A DNA stretch of 64,000 nt from Bin5 sp965204705 (GTDB taxonomy: Bacteria > Chloroflexota > Anaerolineae > Caldilineales > Caldilineaceae): contig OZ242006.1 of NCBI GenBank assembly GCA_965204705.1, positions 5,456,001-5,520,000 on the forward strand, in the 5' to 3' direction. Position 1 is the first letter of the stretch; every line of letters starts with the position of its first letter. Under the pieces are notes generated by a model. That model searched no databases and had not been told where the DNA came from. It worked only from the letters and a program-made list of their open reading frames with translations. Positions 22,376-31,591 of the stretch are shown here, in pieces. A program made the translations under genes and the position numbers.

Positions 22376-24044
22376 ATGGGGAGCCGGGGGGCTCGTATAT
22401 TTTTTCCCGCAGGGCCACAACTTCTCTGCGAACGGCTTCGTCGCGTTCGATGTCCTGGGCGATTTTCTCGACGCCGTGGCGGACGGTGCTGTGATCGCGA
22501 CCACCCAGGAGTTCGCCGATGTTTATCAGCGACAGGTTGTTCTCTTCACGCAGGAGGTACATTGCCAGTTGACGGGCGTTGGCGATCTCCTTGGTGCGGG
22601 ACCGGCCGAGCAGGACTTCCGGGGTCAGGTTGAAGTGCCTGGCGACGATCTGCACGACGCTGGCGGCCTCGCGTGGCCGGCGCTGTGGTACGAGCGTGTC
22701 CAGTATGCTTTCGGCCACGGACCGGTCCAGCGGCCTATCGTGGAAGGGGGCCTGAATGATGAGGCGATTGAGCGCGCCTTCCAGCTCGCGGATGTTGCTC
22801 TCCACCCGTTCTGCGATCAGCATGAGCACATCGGTCGAGACGGTCTGGTGGATGGACTGGGCCTTCGATTGCAGAATGGCGACGCGGGTTTCCAGATCCG
22901 GCTGCGAGATGTCGGCCTGCAGGCCGCCTTCGAACCGGCTGCGCAGACGGGCTTCCAGGGTGGCGATCTCCTTCGGCGGTCGATCGCTGCTGATCACAAC
23001 CTGACGGCCGGCGGCGTGGAGATGATTAAATGTGTGGAAGAATTCCTCTTGCGTACTTTCTTTGCCGCCGATAAACTGGATATCGTCGATCAGGAGAAGG
23101 TCCACCTGGCGGTACTTGTTGCGATACTCTTCGGTGTTCTGCTGGCGAATGGCGCTGATGAGGTCATTTGTGAACTGTTCGGACGAACAGTAAAGAACCT
23201 GCATTCCTTGCCTGGACATGGCGTGTCCGATGGCTTGGAGAAGATGTGTCTTCCCCAAGCCGACGCCACCATAGACAAAGAGCGGGTTGAAGCGATGGCC
23301 GGGCTGCTCCACGATGGACTGGGCGGCGGCGTGGGCCAGACGGTTGTGGTTTCCGACCACAAATGAGTCGAAGGTATAGCGGGGGTTGAACACGCCGCTC
23401 TGAAGGGCCGCGTCTGACCGGGTTGCGGCGGCCGCTGCGGGGGTCTGAGCGGTGTCGCGGGGCGGGGCGGACGGCGGACGGGTTGCCGGTGGTTGGGCAG
23501 GTCGGTCGGGGAGAGGGTCGACTTCGGCCGGCTTGGTTTCGGGCGCTGCGGGCGGGATATTGGCGTACAGGGGGGCAGACTCCGGCGAATCCGGCTGCTT
23601 TTGCTGTTGGGGGCGCACCTCGAAGAAGACCTGCACTGAACGGCCGGTCAACTGGCTCAGAATGTCTTTGATCTTTTTGCGCAGGCGGTTCTGCAGCCAG
23701 TCTCGAGCCCAGGCATGGGGTGCGCCGACGGTGAATTCGCCTTCTGAATAGCCGATGATCGAGGTGTCGCGCACCCAGGTTTCAAAGGTGGTTGCAGGCA
23801 TCTGCAGCGCGAGTTCGTGCAGCGTTTTCTGCCAGATATCCTGGGGATCCAGATCGTCATCAACCGCCTGGGGCTGATGATCAACGGAAGCGGCTTCGGT
23901 CTCTGTATCGGAATGCTCTGCCGTCTGCTGATCTCCCGGCGGGGTTTTCTTCGACCGGGACGAAGCTGAAGAGGGCTGGCCGCGCTCGTACAGAGGGTTG
24001 CCACTGCGACGTGATGAGGGTTCGGATTGCCAGTTTGTACTCAA
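22374..24044 (-). CDS. dnaA: Chromosomal replication initiator DnaA
   Basis: DnaA (556 aa) opens oriC. An unusual hydrophilic N-terminal extension of about 65 residues precedes domain I (DPQDIWQKTLHELALQMPATTFETWV). Domain II is Pro/Ala-rich (about 145-215). The AAA+ domain has Walker A GGVGLGKTH (259-267), Walker B LLLIDDIQFIGGK and the ISSDRPP sensor. Domain IV carries the DNA-binding signature GGRDHSTVRHG. The start is TTG at 24044 with AAGGAG 5 nt upstream. The upstream region (24045-24601) has DnaA boxes, so the gene sits next to its own origin. Confidence 0.97.
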   Translation of the reverse strand: MSTNWQSEPSSRRSGNPLYERGQPSSASSRSKKTPPGDQQTAEHSDTETEAASVDHQPQAVDDDLDPQDIWQKTLHELALQMPATTFETWVRDTSIIGYSEGEFTVGAPHAWARDWLQNRLRKKIKDILSQLTGRSVQVFFEVRPQQQKQPDSPESAPLYANIPPAAPETKPAEVDPLPDRPAQPPATRPPSAPPRDTAQTPAAAAATRSDAALQSGVFNPRYTFDSFVVGNHNRLAHAAAQSIVEQPGHRFNPLFVYGGVGLGKTHLLQAIGHAMSRQGMQVLYCSSEQFTNDLISAIRQQNTEEYRNKYRQVDLLLIDDIQFIGGKESTQEEFFHTFNHLHAAGRQVVISSDRPPKEIATLEARLRSRFEGGLQADISQPDLETRVAILQSKAQSIHQTVSTDVLMLIAERVESNIRELEGALNRLIIQAPFHDRPLDRSVAESILDTLVPQRRPREAASVVQIVARHFNLTPEVLLGRSRTKEIANARQLAMYLLREENNLSLINIGELLGGRDHSTVRHGVEKIAQDIERDEAVRREVVALREKIYEPPGSP

Positions 24045-24601
24045 AACAACTCCTTTTCACTCTCCTGTTCCGCAATCAAGACGAAGCGCAAGGGAATTTT
24101 GTTCGCGCAGACACGGAAAAACAGGCGAAAGGGAGGGCAAAAGATTGATGAAACCGCAAACAGTTCGACCTGGTTGTTGGTGGGGGTAGCCGCAAGGCAG
24201 ACGCCACCTGTCCGACTGGCTCCCGGACGGCTGGAGTCTGTGTCAATCGAACGCCTGCAACGCCTCTTCGCTACAATTATATGAATAAGTAGTGTATCAA
24301 AACCGACAGTGGCGGACAATCGCAGTGAAGATGAAAGGCCCGCACAATCTGCCCGTGAAACATTCTGGTCGCGCTTGACGGTTACTATATGTAGTATATG
24401 GCGGGAAGATTATTCGATATAGGGGAATTTCTACGACGCGGGCGGGTTCAATACGTTTTGAAAGCAGGGGGTGAGTAGAGAAACCAAGTTCGGTTCGTAG
24501 ACGAACTGTAGAGTTATCCGCAGCATTGCGGAAGTTATCCCGAATTGCCGGAAGTTATCCCCATGGTTTTCCCCGGTTCACAGGCTTTGGCGGCATAGGA
24601 T
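24045..24601. other. Putative chromosomal origin (oriC) with three DnaA boxes
   Basis: Three same-direction DnaA-box matches lie 20-21 bp apart: TTATCCGCA (24514-24522), TTATCCCGA (24535-24543) and TTATCCCCA (24555-24563), each preceded by (g)aag or gag. AT-rich stretches at about 24269-24306 and 24380-24420 (tactatatgtagtatatgg, attattcgatatagg) could be the unwinding element. A TATAAT on the minus strand (24281-24276) may serve dnaA. No gene is present. Position beside dnaA supports the call; strand-asymmetry analysis was not possible. Confidence 0.65.
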
Positions 24602-25750
24602 ATGGCACAGTATTTCAATTTTCGGGTTGAGTCAGCGGAAGGATATTGGGGACGCGCGGGTTTTCTACGTAAATGGTGGCGCATTTACGCCGCCGACTCG
24701 CGCTGGGCGCCGCCGGCGTGGGGCCGGTTGCGGCAGGCGGTGGTGTCCAAGCAGTTCGCGCACCTGGAACGGAGCCGGCCCCATTATATGGTGGTTGAAG
24801 CTCTGCCGCGGCGCCGGCAGGCGAATGTCAGCGCGCAGCCGTCCTTGAACATCAACCAGGGCATTATGATGGAGGAACCGGTTGCGGCCGCGGTTGTATT
24901 GATCGACCCGCGGCGCACGGACAGCACGGCGCACCTGGCCATGCTGCACGCGGCCAACAGCCGGGAGAGCCTGGAGCGCCTGTTGCACGCGGTGCAGGAA
25001 CAGGTCGGGCATGAGGGGATTCGCCGGGTGGTCCTGCCGGTTGGGCTGTCTCCCCACCTGGGCACGGGTGTGCTGCAGGATCATTTTCACCGCGAGCCGC
25101 CACTGCACGCGCCCTATGCGCCGCCGTATGTGCCGGAGCTGTTTGCGACGGTGTGCCGGCCGTTGGGGCGCAGTCTGCTTTACACGATGGAAGCGGGGGC
25201 ATACGGAGATGGCGAGGCGGGGATTGCGGGCCCGGCGGTAATACATCCGCTGGATCCGACGCGGCTGGCCGGTGACCTGCTGCCGCTTTTCACGCAGTCG
25301 GCGCCGGCGTGGGCGGAGTTCCCGCTTCCGGATGGGGCGGAGGCGCAGTTCTTGCTGTGGTGGATCCTGCGCCGTCCGGCGCTGGCATGGATGGCGGAGG
25401 TCGACGGCAAGGCGGTGGGCTTTCTTCTGGCACAGCCGGACGGCAGCGGGCCGCTGCGCCGCACGCGCGGGGGACGCTCTCTGCTGGGGCGGCTGTTGTT
25501 ACAGTGCCTGGAGCTGCGGCCGCCGCGTTCGGTGCGCGTGCTGTTTATGGGGGTGGACCCCGATTACCGGCGACGGGGTATAGGCAAGCAGTTGTGGCAG
25601 CAGATGTTGTCAGCGGGCCCCGCGGGCGGCTGGGAGAGGGTGACGGCGGGGCCGCTGCCGTCAACGGCGCGGGCCGGCGCGGGCTTTCTGAAGGCGGTTG
25701 GTCTCTCGAGCCGGGAGACGTATCTGCTGCACCGTTATGACTTTGATTAG
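24602..25750 (+). CDS. GNAT-family acetyltransferase domain protein
   Basis: A 382-aa protein. The C-terminal part contains the acetyl-CoA-binding motif VDPDYRRRGIGKQLW (about residues 318-332) preceded by the strand RSVRVLFMGV. A first half (residues 1-200) without a recognised motif may be a second, degenerate GNAT domain. Substrate unknown. It starts with ATG 24602 after AGGA and faces away from oriC. Codon use is GC-rich and native. Downstream is a tandem repeat, with no partner gene. Confidence 0.7.
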   Translation: MAQYFNFRVESAEGYWGRAGFLRKWWRIYAADSRWAPPAWGRLRQAVVSKQFAHLERSRPHYMVVEALPRRRQANVSAQPSLNINQGIMMEEPVAAAVVLIDPRRTDSTAHLAMLHAANSRESLERLLHAVQEQVGHEGIRRVVLPVGLSPHLGTGVLQDHFHREPPLHAPYAPPYVPELFATVCRPLGRSLLYTMEAGAYGDGEAGIAGPAVIHPLDPTRLAGDLLPLFTQSAPAWAEFPLPDGAEAQFLLWWILRRPALAWMAEVDGKAVGFLLAQPDGSGPLRRTRGGRSLLGRLLLQCLELRPPRSVRVLFMGVDPDYRRRGIGKQLWQQMLSAGPAGGWERVTAGPLPSTARAGAGFLKAVGLSSRETYLLHRYDFD

Positions 25751-25802
25751 AGCTCGTTGGCGTTTGCCTTTTTTGAGATATGCCAGAGCAAAACACTTTT
25801 TT

Positions 25803-26214
25803 GTCCACGGAGGGCCACAGAGGACCACGGAGAACACCTTTTTGTCCACGGAGGGCCACTAAGGACCACGGAGAACACCTTTTTGTCCACGGAGGGCCAC
25901 TAAGGACCACGGAGAACACCTTTTTGTCCACGGAGGGCCACTAAGGACCACGGAGAACACCTTTTTGTCCACGGAGGGCCACTAAGGACCACGGAGAACA
26001 CCTTTTTGTCCACGGAGGGCCACTAAGGACCACGGAGAACACCTTTTTGTCCACGGAGGGCCACTAAGGACCACGGAGAACACCTTTTTGTCCACGAAGG
26101 GCCACTAAGGGCCACGAAGAACACCTTTTTTGTCCACGGAGGGCCACAGAGGACCACGGAGAACACCTTTTTTGTCCACGAAGGGCCGCGGGGAACACCG
26201 GGGGCCTATCAAGT
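25803..26214 (+). repeat. 10-copy, 41-bp tandem repeat
   Basis: The unit reads GTCCACGGAGGGCCACTAAG then GACCACGGAGAACACC then TTTTT. Copies start at 25803, 25844, 25885, 25926, 25967, 26008, 26049, 26090, 26132 and 26174; the first and last three are diverged and the central six nearly identical. It fills most of the 600-bp gap between two convergent genes. No coding potential. The internal ...CCACGGAG pairs are themselves short repeats. Confidence 0.95.
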
Positions 26215-26349
26215 TTTCATTTCGCAGTTGCGCAGTTTTTCAGGGATCAGCGGCACTTTGCTACAGCGGATCGCTATACCGTCAAACGTCAACCAATCCT
26301 AATTGAACGTCAACGGCCCCTAGGACTCTGCCGGCGGGGCGGGCGACGT

Positions 26350-27906
26350 TTATTCGTAGGCGATTTCGTATGACAGCGGGACGATGCTGATCCAGGACTT
26401 GCCCGCTTTGAGGGGAATCTCGACGCCGTCGGCGGCGAAGAAACGGGGCATCTCGCCACTGCTGTCGTTGCGCCAGGTCCCTTCATAGGCGAGGCCGTCG
26501 CGGAAGATGACGGCCCTGCCGGCGCCGAAGGGGTTGATGAGAAGGCTGAGGTTGCCGTAGGCGTCTTCGATGATGTTCACGGGGGCGTGGGGCATGTACT
26601 GCACGATAACGTTTTCGACCGCGATCTGCTGGCCGTTGTTGCTGTCCCGATGGGCGGCGCCGCCCAGAGAGCGCAGATAACGCCCGCTGCCGGCGTCGTA
26701 GCGATAGGCGACTTGGCTGGCGGTGACAGAGGGATAAGGGATCCGGATCGTATTGGCGGATGCGCCGCCGGGCGCGGGGCCGCCAAAGGTAAATCCCTGG
26801 ATGGAGGGGGCCCGTTCGACGGCCCAATCCGTGAGCCAGAGACGCAGCATCCGGCTGCTGGTGCGCAGGCGGGTGCGATAGTCGTTGCCAACGGAGCGGG
26901 CGTAGCGGGTACTCTCCGGATCGTCCAGATCGAGGTCGAGGTAGGGGAAGAGCTGGTTGTTGTTCTTGAGCTGATAGCGGACACCGTCACTGGCCCCGGA
27001 GCAGAAGAGGCCGGCGTCATAGAGCGCGCCCAGGAAGTAGTTGAACAGGCGGGCGCTGCGCACGGGCCCGATCTCCTCGCTGTCGGCGCCGTAGAAGACC
27101 GCGCTGAACCGTGTCAGGCTGAGCCCTTCCATCAAAAATTCATACATTACATCGGCCTGGCTGATGCCGAACTGCGGACGGGCGGCGATGTCGTTGTTGA
27201 TGCAGACGACGACCGGACGCAACCCAGTGCGTGCGGGGTCCAGGGGCCGGCCCGTGAGTGGGTTGGTCGTGCCGGGCGAGCCAAAGCCGCCCGGGGCGGG
27301 CAGGGTGAGACCGACCTCGTCGAGATTGGGTGCGTCGATGGTGGCGGTCGGCGACGGCGTTGGCGGGGCCTGGGCGACAGGCAGGCTGAGAGGCGGCAGG
27401 TTGCTCTGGGCGAAGTCGGCGCTGATCCAACTTTCTCGATTGGCTCCGGCCGGGCAGCAGATTTTCAGCCAGTTGCCGGCCTCGTTGCGGCCCGAGATGC
27501 GGAACCGCTGCCCCTCCAGGACCTGGCCGACGATGCCGTAAACGGTACCGGGGCCGGCGCGCAGGTTGAGGGTCTCTGTGAGCACGAGGGCCTCGGGATA
27601 GGCCGGTGTGGGCGTGTTGGTCGGGCTGGGCGATGGTGCGGGAGTGGGCGTGTATTGGGGCGGGGGCGTGAAGGTGGCTACCACCTGCGACGTTTGGGCG
27701 GCGACGGGCTCGGTGGGGACGGCTTCGACGCCGCCGGTGGGGCCGCCGCCGGAATCGCGCCCGAGCAAGGAGGCGACAGACAGAGTCTGGCCAAACAGGA
27801 GTGCTCCGCCGATGAAAGCGACAACTACGATGATTGCCAGTGCGGCCGCAGCGATGGTAAGCCGCAGCCATTTCCCCGACAGTTGTGGACGAGGATCTTG
27901 AGCCAT
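26350..27906 (-). CDS. Membrane-anchored SH3 and DUF3048 (YerB-like) protein
   Basis: A 518-aa protein exposed outside the membrane. A transmembrane anchor lies at about residues 14-37, then a Pro/Thr-rich linker (TFTPPPQYTPTPAPSPSP, about 78-100), an SH3-type domain (about 105-168: ETLNLRAGPGTVYGIVGQV), and a DUF3048 domain from about 215 (NPLTGRPLDPA...RPVVVCINNDIAARPQFGISQADVMYEFLMEG...EIGPVRSAR). DUF3048 proteins include the Bacillus lipoprotein YerB; the biochemical role is unknown. No operon partner. ATG at 27906 has only a weak ribosome-binding site. Confidence 0.85.
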   Translation of the reverse strand: MAQDPRPQLSGKWLRLTIAAAALAIIVVVAFIGGALLFGQTLSVASLLGRDSGGGPTGGVEAVPTEPVAAQTSQVVATFTPPPQYTPTPAPSPSPTNTPTPAYPEALVLTETLNLRAGPGTVYGIVGQVLEGQRFRISGRNEAGNWLKICCPAGANRESWISADFAQSNLPPLSLPVAQAPPTPSPTATIDAPNLDEVGLTLPAPGGFGSPGTTNPLTGRPLDPARTGLRPVVVCINNDIAARPQFGISQADVMYEFLMEGLSLTRFSAVFYGADSEEIGPVRSARLFNYFLGALYDAGLFCSGASDGVRYQLKNNNQLFPYLDLDLDDPESTRYARSVGNDYRTRLRTSSRMLRLWLTDWAVERAPSIQGFTFGGPAPGGASANTIRIPYPSVTASQVAYRYDAGSGRYLRSLGGAAHRDSNNGQQIAVENVIVQYMPHAPVNIIEDAYGNLSLLINPFGAGRAVIFRDGLAYEGTWRNDSSGEMPRFFAADGVEIPLKAGKSWISIVPLSYEIAYE

Positions 27907-28439
27907 AACCGTTTTCCTCTGCGGAATTCCTCAGGCGCGCCGAGGGCGCCCGTCTTCATGCAGATCATAGCACATGAAGGTAAGCAGAGACCCATTGTAA
28001 ACTTCTTGCGGCGAGGCGGCAACGCGTGAACCATGGCTTGAGCCCTGCTTTATGTCGGGCTGAGTCGGTACGTTTTCGTCTTTTGTGGGGGGTGCTTGTG
28101 GGAGCAGTTGTCTGAACCGGGATTTTTGGAATCGGGGAACAGGCTGTGGTTACAATGGAGAGATGAATTTCCGAAATGGCGGGACTGACCGGCGTGTCGC
28201 AATTTTCGGGTATGGTGTGTGTCTGGGATGCGGCTCTGCATTTTGTGCTCTGACTGACAGGCGTTTAGAGTATTTTCTCCTCGTTTCTTTCTCCACCGGG
28301 CGTTGAATATCCGACATCTTCGCCCTTCGCAACTGCGGGGGAACCGCAGTGTTCCCTCTGCATGGGGTAAAGTGAAAGTACAGGCCGGTCATCTCTGAAA
28401 TGTAGAGAGTGCGGCGTCAGTAGCCGGGAAAAGATCGTG
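27907..28439. other. Intergenic region, left boundary of the CRISPR-Cas island
   Basis: No gene is supported in these 533 bp. At 28042-28067 lies GCCCTGCTTTATGTCGGGCT followed by GAGTCG, matching 22 of 26 positions with 44056-44081 on the far side of the CRISPR array. TCTGAACCGGGATTTTTGG (about 28112) also has a diverged counterpart near 44174. A CTGCGG/CCGCAG hairpin is at 28333-28349. Confidence 0.5.
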
Positions 28440-28787
28440 ATGATTGCACCAGGAAGGGACCAGAAAATCAGGCGCACTTCTCGCATCCTGCAGATCATTA
28501 GTCGGATTGCGATGCGACCAGGACAGTATCGAGCCAAGGACCTGGCGCAGCAGTTCGAAGTTAGTGACAGGACGATCAAGAAGGATTTGCAGATTGTTCG
28601 CCACGGGCTGCGGTTGGCGCTGCGTTCATCCCGGCAGGGTTATTATTTTGAGGAGACGCCGCAGCTGCCGGCGGTTGCCTACAGTTTTACGGAGGCGCTG
28701 GCGCTAGTGCAGGCGGCGCAGGTATCGCGGCAGGTTGCGGGCATCAGTTCTGCGGATCTTTCCGCCGCCGTGGCGCGGTATCAGTAG
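28440..28787 (+). CDS. Truncated HTH/WYL-type transcriptional regulator
   Basis: The 115-aa product has an N-terminal DeoR/HTH_11-like winged helix (IRRTSRILQIISRI...YRAKDLAQQFEVSDRTIKKDLQIV) and the start of the helical region that normally leads into a WYL ligand-binding domain (YSFTEALALVQAA), then stops. WYL regulators are usually about 300 aa, so about two thirds is missing and no continuation is visible in any frame before cas3. It is 87 bp upstream of cas3, on the same strand. It may be a DNA-binding-only repressor of the locus or a decaying gene. Confidence 0.6.
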   Translation: MIAPGRDQKIRRTSRILQIISRIAMRPGQYRAKDLAQQFEVSDRTIKKDLQIVRHGLRLALRSSRQGYYFEETPQLPAVAYSFTEALALVQAAQVSRQVAGISSADLSAAVARYQ

Positions 28788-28874
28788 CTGGTATGTGGAG
28801 AGCTGGGCTCTGCCGGTGATGGGCTTTGGCGGGTTAATTCAGTTCTCAATAGACCAACAAAGGAAAGAAAGAGC

Positions 28875-31541
28875 TTGTCGGAATATATTCAACATTTTTG
28901 GGGAAAGTCGGATCGGCAGAATCCTGAGCGGATTCATCTTCTGGAGCACCACATTTCTGATGTAGCAGCTTGCTTCGAGGCCCTGCTGAAACAGCCGACA
29001 GTTCGTGAACGGCTGGCCCGCGCGGGGGGCCGGGACGACCTGGACGAAGCAACCGCGGCACGGCTTTGCGTCCTGGCGGCTCTGCATGACGTCGGCAAGG
29101 CGAACACCGGTTTTCAGACGCGGATCTGGCGTGACGAGGATCTGCCGCTGGGGCGGAAGAGGCCGCCGCGCGCGGGGCATGTCCAGGACCTGACGCCGAT
29201 TCTGAGTGGAGAGGATGAAGTGGCGGCGGACTGGTTCTTCGACGCTTTGGATGAAAGCGAAATCATGGGGTGGGACAGTGATGACGGGGGAACCGTGAGC
29301 GGTCTGTTGGTCGCATCGCTGTCGCATCATGGCTCGCCGTTGAATCTGTCTGCTAGTCACGCGGCCAACCCCGCGGCCTGGCGCCCATTCGGGGACCTTG
29401 ATCCGCGCCAGTGCGTGGGGCGCATTATTCGGCTCGTGCGCGACTGGTACCCGACCGCTTATGCTCCAGCGGGGACGCTTCTACCGTCTGCGCCCGCGTT
29501 TCAGCATATGTTTCTGGGACTGTGCACGCTGGCGGACTGGCTCGGCTCCGATGAACGTTTCTTCGAATTCTGCAACCGGCCCCGGGATGATTACATTGTT
29601 TCGGCGCGGGAGCGGGCCGGCGAGGCGGTGTCCGCGATCGGTCTGGACCTGGAGGCACAGCGGAGGGCTCTTGGAAAGTTGCCCGATTTTGGTGGGCTGT
29701 TCGCAATTGACGGCGCGCCCAATCCCATGCAGCAGCGGGCGGTGGATCTGCCGCTGGAAGCACCATTGGTTGTCATCGAATCGGAGACCGGCTCGGGCAA
29801 AACGGAGGCGGCTCTCTGGCGCTTTGCCCGCATGTACGAAGCGGGGTTGGTGGACGGTCTTTATTTTGCTCTGCCTACCCGTTCCGCCGCCACGCAGATA
29901 CACAACCGCGTAACTGACTTTGTCCAGACAATGTTTCCGAAAGGTTGCATTCCTGAACAGGTCCTTGCGGTTCCGGGCTATCTGCGAGCGGGTGATACGG
30001 TTGGAAAGCGTCTGCCCCACTATGAAGTTTGGTGGGAGGATCAACAGGGGGCCGCTGATTCGGTGAGCAGGCGCCGGTGGGCGGCGGAAAGCGCCAAGCG
30101 TTATCTTGCGGCGCAGATTGCAGTCGGGACGATCGATCAGGCGATGATGGCAGCGCTGCAGGTCCGGCACGCGCACATGCGCGCGGCCTGTCTGGCCCGC
30201 AACTTGCTGGTGGTTGATGAAGTCCATGCATCGGACCAGTATATGCGGGTAATCCTTGAGGGTTTACTGGACGCCCACATTGGGGTTGGGGGTTATGCAT
30301 GCCTGATGTCGGCTACACTTGGCTCTGTTTCCAGGCAGCGTCTGTCTGCGCCGGGTGTAGTCGCCGCGGGGGACGGCATCTCGCTGAAAGATGCGGAGGC
30401 GACCAGTTACCCGGCCATCACCACGCGCGGAGTTGGACGGGAGAATGTAGTCGGTGTCGAGGAAAGCGGCCGACACAAGAGGGTTCGGGTTGAGGCGTTG
30501 CCGGTGATGGAGGCGTTTGGCTCGGCGGCGGACCGCGGCCTGGAGGCGGCGCGGGCGGGGGCGAAGGTATTGATTATTCGCAATACGGTCGCTTTTGCGG
30601 TTCGAACACAGCAGGCGTTGGAGGGGCGGGCCGCGCTCGGTGAAGGGGCGTTTCTTTTCGGAGTCGATGGTGTATTGACGCTGCATCACGGCCGCTTTGC
30701 TGGAGATGACCGCCGCAGGCTGGATAGAGCGGTGGAGGAACAGATCGGGAAGGAGCGCGGACGCGGCGGACGCGTCATTGTCGGCACGCAGACGCTGGAA
30801 CAGTCGTTGGATATCGATGCCGACCTGTTGATCACCGATCTGTGTCCAATGGATGTGCTGCTGCAACGGATTGGGCGTCTGCATCGTCATGCGCGTGATG
30901 GCCGCCCGGGAGGCTATCGGGACCCGGTCTGCGTCGTATTGACGCCGACCGACGCCGATCTTGCTCCCTGGCTGACTCGGAGCCAGGATACGAACGGGCT
31001 GGGGCCGAATGGTCTTGTTTATGAAGACCTGCGCATATTGGAGGCGACGGCACGGTTGGTCGCTGAACACGCGGACGACGGCAGGCCCTGGATCATTCCA
31101 GACATGAACCGTGCCTTGGTAGAGCGCAGCACGCATCCTGAAGCTTTGGAGAGGATCACGGGGGAGATGGGGGAGGAATGGCGCGACCACGCTATCAAAA
31201 TGGAGGGTGCGTACATCGCCGCCAATCTGACCGCCCGCCAGGTTCTCGTACGCCGCGACCGCTCTTTTTACGAGGAAAACCGGGATGTGGTATTTCCTGA
31301 CGTGGAGGCGAGAATTCGCACGCGGTTGGGCGATGAGGGCGTCGAGATCAAGCTGGAGCCGGCTGCGCCGAGCCCCTTTGGCCGCGGCGGAACCATCACC
31401 CATATCGCGATTCCGGGCCACATGGCCCGTGGATTGAACGGGGAGGAGCCGGTCCCCTGGAGAGCGGGGGAGGGTGGATTCGAGTTCAGGGTGGAAGACA
31501 GGCGCTTTCGCTATGATCGGCTGGGTTTGGGCAGACTGTGA
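28875..31541 (+). CDS. cas3: CRISPR-associated helicase-nuclease Cas3 (type I-E)
   Basis: Cas3 (888 aa) degrades DNA marked by Cascade. The N-terminal HD nuclease has HD at residues 71-72 (LHDVGK) and SHHGS. The SF2 helicase has Walker A ETGSGKT (304-310), DEVH (448-451), SAT in LMSATLGS, and motifs V/VI (QTLEQSLDIDADLLITD, QRIGRLHRHAR). A C-terminal domain completes it, so the protein appears intact. The start is TTG 28875 with GGAAAG upstream. It lies upstream of casA in the usual I-E order, but a 266-bp gap with an antisense mini-CRISPR and a separate promoter divides it from the Cascade operon. Confidence 0.96.
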   Translation: MSEYIQHFWGKSDRQNPERIHLLEHHISDVAACFEALLKQPTVRERLARAGGRDDLDEATAARLCVLAALHDVGKANTGFQTRIWRDEDLPLGRKRPPRAGHVQDLTPILSGEDEVAADWFFDALDESEIMGWDSDDGGTVSGLLVASLSHHGSPLNLSASHAANPAAWRPFGDLDPRQCVGRIIRLVRDWYPTAYAPAGTLLPSAPAFQHMFLGLCTLADWLGSDERFFEFCNRPRDDYIVSARERAGEAVSAIGLDLEAQRRALGKLPDFGGLFAIDGAPNPMQQRAVDLPLEAPLVVIESETGSGKTEAALWRFARMYEAGLVDGLYFALPTRSAATQIHNRVTDFVQTMFPKGCIPEQVLAVPGYLRAGDTVGKRLPHYEVWWEDQQGAADSVSRRRWAAESAKRYLAAQIAVGTIDQAMMAALQVRHAHMRAACLARNLLVVDEVHASDQYMRVILEGLLDAHIGVGGYACLMSATLGSVSRQRLSAPGVVAAGDGISLKDAEATSYPAITTRGVGRENVVGVEESGRHKRVRVEALPVMEAFGSAADRGLEAARAGAKVLIIRNTVAFAVRTQQALEGRAALGEGAFLFGVDGVLTLHHGRFAGDDRRRLDRAVEEQIGKERGRGGRVIVGTQTLEQSLDIDADLLITDLCPMDVLLQRIGRLHRHARDGRPGGYRDPVCVVLTPTDADLAPWLTRSQDTNGLGPNGLVYEDLRILEATARLVAEHADDGRPWIIPDMNRALVERSTHPEALERITGEMGEEWRDHAIKMEGAYIAANLTARQVLVRRDRSFYEENRDVVFPDVEARIRTRLGDEGVEIKLEPAAPSPFGRGGTITHIAIPGHMARGLNGEEPVPWRAGEGGFEFRVEDRRFRYDRLGLGRL

Positions 31542-31591
31542 AAAACAATCAGGAGGACCGAGAGTCGGCCTGCCTGACTTGCGGAGGGATC

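Noticed and set aside
25545..25931. Minus-strand frame coding a repeated MDKKVFSVVL peptide
   Set aside because: It is the 41-bp tandem repeat read in one frame, with no start signal or homology.
28333..28365. GCGGGGGAACC followed by GTTCCC at 28336-28357, resembling CRISPR repeat ends
   Set aside because: Only 11 bases match and the two parts face opposite ways; it is explained by the local CTGCGG/CCGCAG hairpin.
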